Assembly: GCA_046758865.1 (NCBI GenBank)
Contig: JBHIBD010000012.1
Coordinates: 1-39,825, forward strand
Reading direction: 5' to 3'
Origin: JBHIBD01 sp046758865
Lineage (GTDB): Bacteria; Planctomycetota; Brocadiia; Brocadiales; Bathyanammoxibiaceae
DNA length: 39,825 bases
Every line of letters begins with the position of its first letter. Position 1 is the first letter of the stretch. The translations under genes were made by a program, and so were the position numbers. This document shows, one piece after another, positions 32,506 to 39,825 of this stretch. The notes under the pieces are model-generated. The model was not told where the DNA came from. It made no database searches and saw only the letters and a list, made by a program, of their open reading frames with translations.

Positions 32506-33093
32506 ATGGGCAAGGCGACACCCAATACACAAGAAATGACGCGTGACGAAGAAAGTCTTCTCGCCCGCCTGCTTAAGAGCCGCACAATTGTTATCACAGA
32601 CGAGATAAACAAGAAAATGGCCCAGCAGGTCATTGCCCAACTTCTACTGCTGGAGCAGGAGGATGCAAAAAAACCGATAAAGATTTTTATAAACTCACCC
32701 GGTGGTGACGCCGATGCTGGATTCGCAATATATGACATGATAAAATTCATAAGGCCTGACGTTAAGGCCATTTGCACGGGCATCACCGCAAGTGCAGCTG
32801 TAATAATCCTCCTGGGAGCAGCCAAGAAAAACAGATACAGCCTACCTAATGCCCGCATACTCATACATCAACCTACCACTGGAGTTATGGGCAGCGCAGC
32901 CGATATAGAGATTGAGGCCAGCGAGATACTGAAATTTCGCGACAAGATAAACCACCTTATTGCTGAAGAAACCGGCCAAGGCGTCAAGAAGGTAGAGGCT
33001 GACACCCGAAGGAACTTTTGGATGAGCGGAGAAGAGGCCCTAGACTATGGCCTCATTGGCAAGATAATCACGGACAGGAACCAACTGGAATAA
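32506..33093 (+). CDS. clpP: ClpP-family serine protease inside the acs cluster
   Basis: A 195-residue protein of the ClpP fold. The triad is readable: Ser96 in GITASAAVI, His121 in ARILIHQP and Asp166 in EADTRRNFWM. FINSPGGDADAGFAIYDMI and the handle region EETGQGVKKVEADT are typical. The usual G-Q-A-A-S-M nucleophile context is altered to I-T-A-S-A, so it may be a divergent paralogue. Whether it partners ClpX or ClpA is unknown, and none is in the window. I chose ATG 32506 over the TTG at 32503. It is 4 bases after acsB and 3 bases before acsC, so it is embedded in the operon. A role in turnover or maturation of the complex is only inferred. Confidence 0.88.
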   Translation: MGKATPNTQEMTRDEESLLARLLKSRTIVITDEINKKMAQQVIAQLLLLEQEDAKKPIKIFINSPGGDADAGFAIYDMIKFIRPDVKAICTGITASAAVIILLGAAKKNRYSLPNARILIHQPTTGVMGSAADIEIEASEILKFRDKINHLIAEETGQGVKKVEADTRRNFWMSGEEALDYGLIGKIITDRNQLE

Positions 33094-33096
33094 AAA

Positions 33097-34443
33097 ATGG
33101 CATTAACAGGACTGGAAATATACAAGCTGCTTCCCAAAACGAATTGCAAAAAATGCGGCAGACCTACCTGTCTTGCCTTCGCCATGCAACTGGCACAGAA
33201 AAAGGCCTCCCTGGATGAGTGTCCCGACGCAAGTGAAGAGGCAAAACAGACGCTCGGTGCGGCTTCTGCCCCTCCTATAAAACTGGTTACCATTGGCTCA
33301 GAAAACTCTGTCCTCCAGATAGGCGAGGAAAACGTGCTCTTCAGGCACGACGAGAAATTCTATCATCCAGGCGGTGTAGCTGTCTCCGTAAGCGATAATC
33401 TGGGAGAAGGAGAATTCACCGCAAGTATAGAGAAGATAAATGCCCTAAAATTCCAACGTGTAGGGACGGAGATATCCATAGACCTAGTAGCCCTCATAAA
33501 TGAAAGCGCAGACAAGGACAAATTTGCAAAGGCTGCCCAAAGGTTGGCCTCAGACACCCACTTGGGCATCGTACTCGTAAGCGATTCCCCAGAGGCAATG
33601 GGTGCAGCCCTTGAACACATAGCCGAAAAGAAACCGTTAGTGTATGGTGCAAATAGCAACAATTATGAGCCAATGGCAAAGCTGGCCAAGGAAAAAGGCT
33701 GTCCCCTTGGAGCCTATTCCTCAAGTATCGAGGAGTTGGCCGACCTTACCGAAAAGATCAAGGCCCTGGGGGTTAGTGAGATTGTGATAGACTACAAGGG
33801 CAAAGGCCTCAAAGACATACTTCAGGGATTGACCAAGATACGGAGACTTGCCCTCAGGAAGAACTTCCGTCCGCTGGGCTTTCCAACCGTTACCTTTATA
33901 GGTAATAGCGACCCATACCAGGAGATAATTCGCGCCTCTACCTTCATGGCAAAATACGCAGGTATCGTGGTACTGTCGAGCTACGAGCCATGGCAGGTAA
34001 TGCCCCTTCTTACCGTCAGGCAGAACATATACACCGACCCACAGAAACCCGTACAGGTTCAGCCAAAGTTATACGAAGTGGGACAAGTAAACAAAAACTC
34101 GCCTGTCCTATTTACTACCAATTTCTCTCTCACGTACTACACCGTTGAAGGCGAGGTTGAGTCCAGCCGCATCCCTTCCTACATCCTTGCCGTGGACACA
34201 GAAGGAACCTCAGTTCTCACTGCCTACTCTGGCGACAAGCTCAACGAAAAGGTGGTAGCAAAAGGGCTGTCCTCGGCAGGGATACAAGAAAAGGTAGAAC
34301 ATAAGAAACTTATTATCCCGGGACTTGTGGCCGTTATGTCAGCGAAGCTTAAGGAGGAGACCGGCTGGGAAGTACTGGTTGGCCCCAAAGAGGCCTCCGG
34401 GCTCCCTTCCTATCTTAAGACTACCTGGGAACATGCAAAATAG
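33097..34443 (+). CDS. acsC: corrinoid iron-sulfur protein large subunit AcsC
   Basis: A 448-residue gamma subunit of the corrinoid iron-sulfur protein, which carries the methyl group on cobalt to the A-cluster. The N-terminal 4Fe-4S motif has Cys17, Cys20, Cys25 and Cys42, the same positions as Moorella AcsC. A TIM-barrel middle (about 95-325) precedes the C-terminal corrinoid-binding domain (about 330-448), with SYILAVDTEGTSVLTAYSG. It partners AcsD (38847). The ATG lies 3 bases after the clpP-like stop. A short stem-loop follows the stop. Confidence 0.95.
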   Translation: MALTGLEIYKLLPKTNCKKCGRPTCLAFAMQLAQKKASLDECPDASEEAKQTLGAASAPPIKLVTIGSENSVLQIGEENVLFRHDEKFYHPGGVAVSVSDNLGEGEFTASIEKINALKFQRVGTEISIDLVALINESADKDKFAKAAQRLASDTHLGIVLVSDSPEAMGAALEHIAEKKPLVYGANSNNYEPMAKLAKEKGCPLGAYSSSIEELADLTEKIKALGVSEIVIDYKGKGLKDILQGLTKIRRLALRKNFRPLGFPTVTFIGNSDPYQEIIRASTFMAKYAGIVVLSSYEPWQVMPLLTVRQNIYTDPQKPVQVQPKLYEVGQVNKNSPVLFTTNFSLTYYTVEGEVESSRIPSYILAVDTEGTSVLTAYSGDKLNEKVVAKGLSSAGIQEKVEHKKLIIPGLVAVMSAKLKEETGWEVLVGPKEASGLPSYLKTTWEHAK

Positions 34444-34458
34444 CTAGCCGATGGCTAG
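34444..34458 (+). other. stem-loop directly after acsC stop
   Basis: CTAGCC (34444-34449), GAT and GGCTAG (34453-34458) form a perfect 6-bp hairpin abutting the acsC stop. No T-run follows. It may be an mRNA processing or stabilising hairpin in the 115-base acsC-acsV gap. Confidence 0.4.
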
Positions 34459-34558
34459 GAAGGTCATACCCGCACTAGGTTTACGTCAAGAACATAGACA
34501 AACTCGCCACTAGTCGGGCATGGCACCTCAAAGTGAACTTTAGCCCTGCTCATTCAAT

Positions 34559-36511
34559 ATGCCCAAGGAAAACCACACCTTTAAGATCCGCTTCCTCCCA
34601 CACGACAAGGTGATAGAGATAGAACCGGGTACCACGGTGTTGGAGGCAGCACACAAGGCAGATGTCTATATCTCTAGCATCTGCGGCGGTGTCGCTACCT
34701 GTGGAAAGTGCAAGGTAGTCATAGAAGAGGGTCGCATTGAGAGCCCACCCACCCCACTGCTCTCGGAGGAGGAAATAGCAAGCAAATGCATCCTTGCCTG
34801 CCAGGCAAAAGTGGTAAGTGACCTCCTCGTCTCAATTCCACCAGAAACCAGGATGGAAAGCGGACAAATCCTGATAAGCCGAGAAGAGGAAAGGGCGGTA
34901 ACTCCCGGGATGATAGCGGCAATCCTACCGGGACTGGAATACAGGCACGACCCCCTGGCAAAGAAACTCTACGTGGAGCTCGAACCCCCTACCATGGACA
35001 ACAATCTTGCAGATTACGAACGCCTTCTCAGGGCCATAACGCTCAAAGAGGGTGTCGGTATGGAATCCTTGGAGGCAGACATCGACCTCATAAGGCAAAT
35101 GCCCGCCACCCTGAGGAAAAGCCACTGGAAACTAACGGCCACAGTAGCTGAGCGGGGCACTATGAGGGAGATTATCGATCTAGAGCCAGGTAATACAGCC
35201 AGGAACCACTTTGGTGCTGCAGTTGATGTGGGCACCACCACTATCGTAGTGCAGTTACTAGACCTATCTGCCCACCGGACAATAGATGCCGAGGCCGCCT
35301 ACAACTCACAAATGAAGTGGGGAGAGGACTACATACAACGCATTATATACGCCACAGAAAAAGGCTCTCTGGATGAGATGCAAAAGACCGTTGTGAACGA
35401 CATAAATGAACTTATTTCCACCCTCACACTAAGAAACGGCCTGCGCCCAGAAGACATTTCTGCAATATGCTGCTCCGGCAACACTGCGATGATACACTTC
35501 CTGCTCAGACTGGACCCAACACTAATCCGTAAGGAACCTTATATACCTACCGCAAACTTCATCCCCCACACAAAGGCCGTGGACCTGGGGATAAATATAA
35601 ATCCAAAGGGCACTCTTTACTGCCTCCCTGGCGTGGCCGCCTATGTAGGTGGGGATATAACAGGGGGGGCTGCTGCTATCGGGTTAGACAAGCAAGAGGC
35701 ACTTTCTCTGTTCATTGACATAGGCACAAATGGCGAAGTAGCCCTGGGTAATAAGGACTGGCTGGTATGCTGCTCTTCCTCCGCCGGACCGGCATTTGAG
35801 GGAAGCGGGGTTAAACACGGTATGAGAGCAGCCAGTGGGGCCATCGAAAGACTCCAGATTTCGAAGGACTTCCGTGTCAGGTACAAAGTAATTGGAGACC
35901 GTGAACCCAGGGGAATATGCGGCTCAGGCCTCCTGGACACCATCGCCGCACTGCTCCGCTCCGGCGCAGTAAACAAATCTGGAAAGCTGGTAAAGGGGAC
36001 TACACCTCGAGTCAGGGAAACAGATGAGGGCTATGAGTTTCTTCTGGTGGAAGGGGAGAAGACCGCCACAGGCACAGACATTGCGATAACCCAAGCAGAC
36101 ATAGAGAATCTCATCCGTTCAAAAGCTGCCATCTATGCAGCCGTGTCCACACTTACTGATGCAATGGGTATGAACATCACCGATATTGAGAGGGTCTATC
36201 TTGCCGGTGGGTTTGGAAGCTATCTGGACATTGACAATACCATTACTATAGGCATGCTGCCGGAGATGCCGCCGCAGAAGGTCTGCTTCATAGGAAACAG
36301 CTCCCTGGCAGGAGCCAGGCTTTCACTCCTCTCAAAGGAGGCCTTTAGCAGGGTGAGAGAAATAGCCTCAAAGATGACTTACTTCGACCTTATGGGTAAC
36401 CCAGTGTTTATGGACAAGTTCATATCGGCCAACTTCCTTCCCCACACCAACCCAGACGAATTTCCCTCCGTTTATCAAACGCTCGCAGAGAAAAATAAGA
36501 CAAAGGATTAG
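34559..36511 (+). CDS. acsV: corrinoid activation/regeneration protein AcsV (RACo-like)
   Basis: A 650-residue reductive activator of the corrinoid protein. The N-terminal 2Fe-2S ferredoxin domain has Cys42, Cys48, Cys51 and Cys81 in CGGVATCGKC and ILACQ. A linker follows, then the ASKHA-type ATPase region (from about 218): GAAVDVGTTTIVVQLLD, SLFIDIGTNGEVALGN, AGPAFEGSGV and GAVN, with VYLAGGFGSYLDI near the C terminus. It uses ATP and an electron to return inactive Co(II) to Co(I) in AcsC/AcsD. It starts 115 bases after acsC. No strong ribosome site is seen. The position in the cluster fits the role exactly. Confidence 0.93.
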   Translation: MPKENHTFKIRFLPHDKVIEIEPGTTVLEAAHKADVYISSICGGVATCGKCKVVIEEGRIESPPTPLLSEEEIASKCILACQAKVVSDLLVSIPPETRMESGQILISREEERAVTPGMIAAILPGLEYRHDPLAKKLYVELEPPTMDNNLADYERLLRAITLKEGVGMESLEADIDLIRQMPATLRKSHWKLTATVAERGTMREIIDLEPGNTARNHFGAAVDVGTTTIVVQLLDLSAHRTIDAEAAYNSQMKWGEDYIQRIIYATEKGSLDEMQKTVVNDINELISTLTLRNGLRPEDISAICCSGNTAMIHFLLRLDPTLIRKEPYIPTANFIPHTKAVDLGININPKGTLYCLPGVAAYVGGDITGGAAAIGLDKQEALSLFIDIGTNGEVALGNKDWLVCCSSSAGPAFEGSGVKHGMRAASGAIERLQISKDFRVRYKVIGDREPRGICGSGLLDTIAALLRSGAVNKSGKLVKGTTPRVRETDEGYEFLLVEGEKTATGTDIAITQADIENLIRSKAAIYAAVSTLTDAMGMNITDIERVYLAGGFGSYLDIDNTITIGMLPEMPPQKVCFIGNSSLAGARLSLLSKEAFSRVREIASKMTYFDLMGNPVFMDKFISANFLPHTNPDEFPSVYQTLAEKNKTKD

Positions 36512-36525
36512 AGGGGTTTGAATAT

Positions 36526-37818
36526 TTGAGAAAATCCTGTATAGTATTGTTTATTACACTACTTTTCTGGCACATGAGCGCACAAGGGCAAGAGAAAGAC
36601 AGTAAAGACTCCACACTTGACACCGTTATAGGGGAAATAGCCTTGGACGTATCCACCCTAAGGGGACTTGAGTTTAAGACCCCTGTCCGGCATGGTATAA
36701 AGACCAAAGACGAATTGCGTAAATATCTCCAGAAGCTCATAAAAGAAGAGATTCCGGATGAGAAGCTAATCGCCTACCAGAAGGCCCTGATTAAATTCGG
36801 ATTTATACCGGCAGACCTGCCGCTGGAAAGCCTTTTGCTAGAATTATACACGGAACAAGTCGCGGGTTTCTACGACTGGCGCACCAAAACGTTATATCTG
36901 ATAGATGGCATACCTGAGACCTTGCTTAAGGCATTAATAAGCCATGAACTGACCCATGCCCTTCAAGACCAACATGTGGGTATAGAAAACCTCCCGACAT
37001 CCAGGAAAAAGGAGGACGACGACCGCATAATGGCAACGCAGGCCCTCCTGGAAGGTGATGCAATCTCCTTGACGATAGACTATGCACTGAAGTTTGCAGG
37101 AAAAGACTCCACAATGCTCCCTGACCATAACCTGCCCCTTGAGGAGTTCATAAGCACAGTGGGTGGAAAGCTCATGGCCTCTGCCCCTGCATACATAAGA
37201 TACAACATGCTGTTTCCCTATATCCATGGACTCACCTTCGTAAAGCAACTGCGGCAATCTGGCGGGTGGACCCAGGTAGACAGGACACTTGAACAGCCCC
37301 CAATGTCTACAGAACAGATTCTACACCCTGAAAAATACCTGGAGGCGCTAGACCTCCCCACTGCTATTACACTCCCACACCTATCAAAAGAATTGGGACC
37401 GGGGTGGACGTTTCTTGACAAAAATACACTGGGCGAATTCAACATAAACATTCTCCTCAACGAATTCCTTGGGGAGGCGCCAAAGGCGGCTGCCATGGGA
37501 TGGGACGGCGACCTCTACCAGATATACGAGCAAAAACCGTCCGGCAAGACCGCCCTAATATGGTTTACCACGTGGGACAGCGATACCGATGCTCAGGAAT
37601 TTTTTGAAGGCTACTCAGCCGTCCTCACCAAGAAGTACGGTTCAGAAACAATCGGCCTAAGGCCTCACCCTTTACTCTTTCCAACACAGGAGGACGACGC
37701 CCACACTTATATGGAACTCAGGGGCAGAGACGTACTGGTCCTGGATGGAGTCCCTGGGGCGTCTATAGACCCTGTAAGGGCATCGGCCTGGAGGGCCACA
37801 AAAGTAGAAAGACCTTAA
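36526..37818 (+). CDS. secreted HExxH zinc-metallopeptidase-like protein
   Basis: A 430-residue protein. A short signal peptide (hydrophobic 5-18, then SAQG) predicts export. The zinc motif HELTH (His140, Glu141, His144) is in ISHELTHALQDQH. A glutamate in ALLEGDAISLTIDYAL about 25-30 residues later could be the third ligand (gluzincin pattern). No further named family is recognised. The start is TTG at 36526 with GAGGGG upstream. It lies 14 bases after acsV and before cooC, so it is part of the acs cluster, although a periplasmic peptidase has no known role in CODH/ACS. It may be an unrelated passenger. Confidence 0.75.
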   Translation: MRKSCIVLFITLLFWHMSAQGQEKDSKDSTLDTVIGEIALDVSTLRGLEFKTPVRHGIKTKDELRKYLQKLIKEEIPDEKLIAYQKALIKFGFIPADLPLESLLLELYTEQVAGFYDWRTKTLYLIDGIPETLLKALISHELTHALQDQHVGIENLPTSRKKEDDDRIMATQALLEGDAISLTIDYALKFAGKDSTMLPDHNLPLEEFISTVGGKLMASAPAYIRYNMLFPYIHGLTFVKQLRQSGGWTQVDRTLEQPPMSTEQILHPEKYLEALDLPTAITLPHLSKELGPGWTFLDKNTLGEFNINILLNEFLGEAPKAAAMGWDGDLYQIYEQKPSGKTALIWFTTWDSDTDAQEFFEGYSAVLTKKYGSETIGLRPHPLLFPTQEDDAHTYMELRGRDVLVLDGVPGASIDPVRASAWRATKVERP

Positions 37819-37861
37819 CATTACTGTAGTTGCCCCATTTATGGGGCCTGATAAGTAAGTA

Positions 37862-37889
37862 ATGTAGCGTTGGAGCTTGCTCCAACGCT
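37862..37889. repeat. palindromic repeat (ATGTAGCGT family, copy 3)
   Basis: ATGTAGCGTTGGAGC, TT, then its complement. The arms 37866-37876 and 37879-37889 are perfect over 11 bp with a two-base loop. It lies in the 99-base gap before cooC. The frame running through it from TTG 37870 is not a real N-terminal extension. Confidence 0.75.
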
Positions 37890-37917
37890 TGAACTTATAA
37901 GGAAGAGGGAATACTTT

Positions 37918-38694
37918 ATGCCATTTACAATTGCGTTAACGGGCAAAGGAGGAACGGGTAAGACCACCCTGGCCGCCTTAACACTCCGCTACATAATAGA
38001 ACAACTTGGGCAGTCTGCCTTTGGCGTAGACGCCGACCCGAATGCATCCCTGGGTGCTGCCTTGGGGGTAGAATGTGAAAGAACTATATCCGACATCCGA
38101 GAAGGCATAATCGAGAAAAGGCTAGACTTCCCTGCCGGGATGTCCAAGGAGAGATATATAGAGTACTGCATAGAAGAGTGTATAGTAGAGAACTCAAAGT
38201 ACGACCTCTTGGTCATGGGAAGGCCAGAAGGACCCGGATGCTACTGCTATGTGAATAATCTACTGAGGAAGTATCTTGACACACTAGGGAGGGGCTACCC
38301 ATTCGTGGTCATAGACAACGAGGCCGGAATGGAACATCTATCCAGAAGGACCACCAATCGCGTAGACCTCATGTTGGTAGTATGCGAGCCCACAATAATA
38401 GGTGCTGTCACTGCCGAGAGGATAATGAAGCTGTCGCAGCGACTCCCTATATCAATAAAAGAAAAGGCCCTTCTGCTCAACAGGGTGCCCAAAGAAGGTG
38501 TAGACGAAAAAGTCAAGGAGCGTATGGAGAGAGAAAATCTTAAGCCAAAGGCTCTCCTTGGCTTTGATACTGAAATCCTTCAGGCATCTTCCAGTGGCAC
38601 ATCGCTCCTGGAAATATCAAGGGACAATCCCACATATACGGCCTTGAGTGAATTTCTTAAGGAGCACCTGCCCTTGGAGGTAGCAAGTAAATAG
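37918..38694 (+). CDS. cooC: CODH maturation ATPase CooC/AcsF
   Basis: A 258-residue MinD-type ATPase that inserts nickel into CODH or ACS. The P-loop GKGGTGKTT at residues 9-17 is deviant Walker A (Lys10 and Lys15). The dimer-interface nickel ligands are Cys108 and Cys110 in GPGCYCYVNN, as in CooC. VVIDNEAGMEHLSRR is the switch region. I chose ATG 37918, preceded by AAGGAAGAGG. A TTG at 37870 lies inside the palindromic repeat and would only add repeat-coded residues. It sits after the metallopeptidase gene and before acsD. Confidence 0.93.
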   Translation: MPFTIALTGKGGTGKTTLAALTLRYIIEQLGQSAFGVDADPNASLGAALGVECERTISDIREGIIEKRLDFPAGMSKERYIEYCIEECIVENSKYDLLVMGRPEGPGCYCYVNNLLRKYLDTLGRGYPFVVIDNEAGMEHLSRRTTNRVDLMLVVCEPTIIGAVTAERIMKLSQRLPISIKEKALLLNRVPKEGVDEKVKERMERENLKPKALLGFDTEILQASSSGTSLLEISRDNPTYTALSEFLKEHLPLEVASK

Positions 38695-38727
38695 AAAAAT
38701 TCTCATAGGGACAGCCATATTTGGGGC

Positions 38728-38769
38728 GGGCGGATGAAACAAGACCTGATTTCCAACCTGGGGCGGATG
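38728..38769. repeat. short direct repeat in the cooC-acsD gap
   Basis: GGGCGGATG occurs at 38728-38736 and 38761-38769. It may be chance or a pair of binding sites in the 152-base gap. No clear promoter was found there. Confidence 0.25.
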
Positions 38770-38846
38770 TCTCTACCTTACAAAACGTAGGGATATGACC
38801 TTATACAAAGTCAGCGAGTAATAAACTCACAGGAAAGGGAAGACCT

Positions 38847-39818
38847 ATGGAGATACCCAGCGTAGAAGAGAAATGGTCGGGTACAGTGGGAGAAGCAACC
38901 ATTGGCGCCACCAAGGAGGAAGGCGGTACCCGCGAGAAGGTAGTAAAGGTGGGTGGGGCCGGCTGTGTGCCCTATATGGACTTTGAGGGCAGCCTGGGTA
39001 ATAGGCCAGTGATTGCTATGGACGTACTGGATATGCCACCAGAGGAGTGGCCCGAGCCGCTCATGGAGCATTTTAAGGACGTACTTACCGACCCCGCAAG
39101 GTGGGCGGAAAAATGCGTAAAGGAATTTGGGGCAGACCTCATCTGCCTGAAGCTAAACAGCGTCCACCCCGATAAGGGTAACAGAAGTCCTGACGATGCA
39201 GCCAAGACGGTACGCTCAGTGCTCGAGGCCGTTGGGGTGCCGCTCATAATCTGGGGGTGTGACGACCCAAACAAGGACAATGAGGTCATGCCCAAGGTCA
39301 GCGAGGCCGCTAAGGGGGAAAGATGCCTCCTCTCAGGCGCCACACAAGACAACTACAAGACCATCACCGCAGTATGTATGGCCGACGGACACAACCTGGT
39401 CACACAGGCCCCAGTAGACGTAAATATACAGAAGCAGGTAAACATACTAGTAACCGACATCGGCTTCCCTATGGACAGGATAGTAATGTTCCAGACCACT
39501 GGTGCCCTAGGTTATGGCATGGAATATGTCTACTCGATACAAGAAAGGGAGCGCCTTGCCGCCCTCTCCGGTGACAAATGGCTGGCACTGCCCGTCCTCA
39601 CAAACGTGGGACACGAATCCTGGAGAGCCAAAGAGGCAAAGGCCGGAGACAAAGAGGCACCGGGCTGGGGCCTTGCACGAGAAAGGGGGCCCCTCTGGGA
39701 GGCCGTAACTGCCATAACACTCTTGCAGTCAGGGGTTGACATCATCAGGATGCTCCATCCAACGGCCGTAAAGTCGGTAAAGAAATACATTGATGACCTT
39801 TACAGTAATAATGCATAG
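38847..39818 (+). CDS. acsD: corrinoid iron-sulfur protein small subunit AcsD
   Basis: A 323-residue delta subunit (CdhD-type TIM barrel) of the corrinoid iron-sulfur protein, partner of AcsC. Family segments include VGGAGCVPYMDFEGS, GADLICLKLNSVHPD, VPLIIWGCDDPNKDNEV, LLSGATQDNYKTI and HNLVTQAPVDVNIQKQVNIL. The ribosome site AGGAAAGGGAAG precedes the ATG. The gene is complete and ends 7 bases before the window edge. acsE (methyltetrahydrofolate methyltransferase) would be expected nearby but is not in view. Confidence 0.95.
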   Translation: MEIPSVEEKWSGTVGEATIGATKEEGGTREKVVKVGGAGCVPYMDFEGSLGNRPVIAMDVLDMPPEEWPEPLMEHFKDVLTDPARWAEKCVKEFGADLICLKLNSVHPDKGNRSPDDAAKTVRSVLEAVGVPLIIWGCDDPNKDNEVMPKVSEAAKGERCLLSGATQDNYKTITAVCMADGHNLVTQAPVDVNIQKQVNILVTDIGFPMDRIVMFQTTGALGYGMEYVYSIQERERLAALSGDKWLALPVLTNVGHESWRAKEAKAGDKEAPGWGLARERGPLWEAVTAITLLQSGVDIIRMLHPTAVKSVKKYIDDLYSNNA

Positions 39819-39825
39819 CAACGGT

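Noticed and set aside
37870..37917. N-terminal extension of cooC from TTG 37870.
   Set aside because: It reads through the palindromic repeat, while ATG 37918 has a good ribosome site and gives the family N terminus.
1..39825. CRISPR arrays, tRNA or rRNA genes, transposase genes, prophage.
   Set aside because: No regularly spaced repeats, cloverleaf-like sequence, rRNA core or transposase/phage protein was recognised on either strand by eye.

Overview
The window reads as chromosome from an anaerobic, diderm (outer-membrane) bacterium that runs the Wood-Ljungdahl (reductive acetyl-CoA) pathway. The evidence is a near-complete CODH/ACS gene cluster, a class III (oxygen-sensitive) ribonucleotide reductase with its activase, Kdo/LPS-assembly genes, and a long-type YidC with a periplasmic domain. 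An anammox-type planctomycete (Brocadiales) fits best in my judgement. Other diderm acetyl-CoA-pathway lineages (Nitrospirota, Desulfobacterota) are not excluded, because no rRNA or lineage marker is present.

Layout. 1-335: a hairpin MITE-like repeat, two facing DnaA-box-like 9-mers and a structured leader. 336-1076 (+): a sugar nucleotidyltransferase. 1164-3432 (-): two CNNM/CBS (CorC-like) membrane proteins. 3770-5996 (+): an aspartate-type aminotransferase, a small membrane DnaJ protein and a zinc-ribbon membrane protein. The CorC pair and the aminotransferase diverge from two near-consensus sigma70 promoters. 13082-6119 (-): kdsD, kdsC, a giant LptC/OstA protein, a HEAT-repeat protein with a degenerate phosphodiesterase domain, and a cobA-hemD fusion.

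13193-18536 (+): an S2P-like protease, scpA, a Trm112-like protein, yidC, mnmE and a dCMP deaminase. Adjacent genes often overlap by ATGA or a few codons. 18537-24169 (+): a ribonucleotide reductase locus with a promoter and two NrdR-box-like sites, nrdR, two small genes bordered by palindromic repeats, nrdD, two small unknown genes, nrdG and an 18-codon Lys/Arg-rich ORF. A strong intrinsic terminator then stands only 19 bases before smc (24378-27971).

28157-39818 (+): the acetyl-CoA pathway cluster. Tandem promoters around a double inverted repeat are followed by acsA/cooS, acsB, a ClpP-family gene, acsC, acsV, a secreted HExxH metallopeptidase, cooC/acsF and acsD. All metal-cluster cysteines checked in AcsA, AcsB and AcsC are present. 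The methyltransferase acsE is not in the window. The cobA-hemD fusion supplies precorrin-2, the branch point to siroheme and corrinoid, and corrinoid is the cofactor of AcsC/AcsD.

The most unusual points are: an NrdD whose glycyl-radical glycine is read as serine; a GDPD domain that has lost its catalytic residues and is fused to HEAT repeats; a terminator hairpin that encodes a signal peptide; a probable conditional terminator in front of smc, downstream of a polybasic micro-ORF; and two protease-family genes inside the acs cluster.
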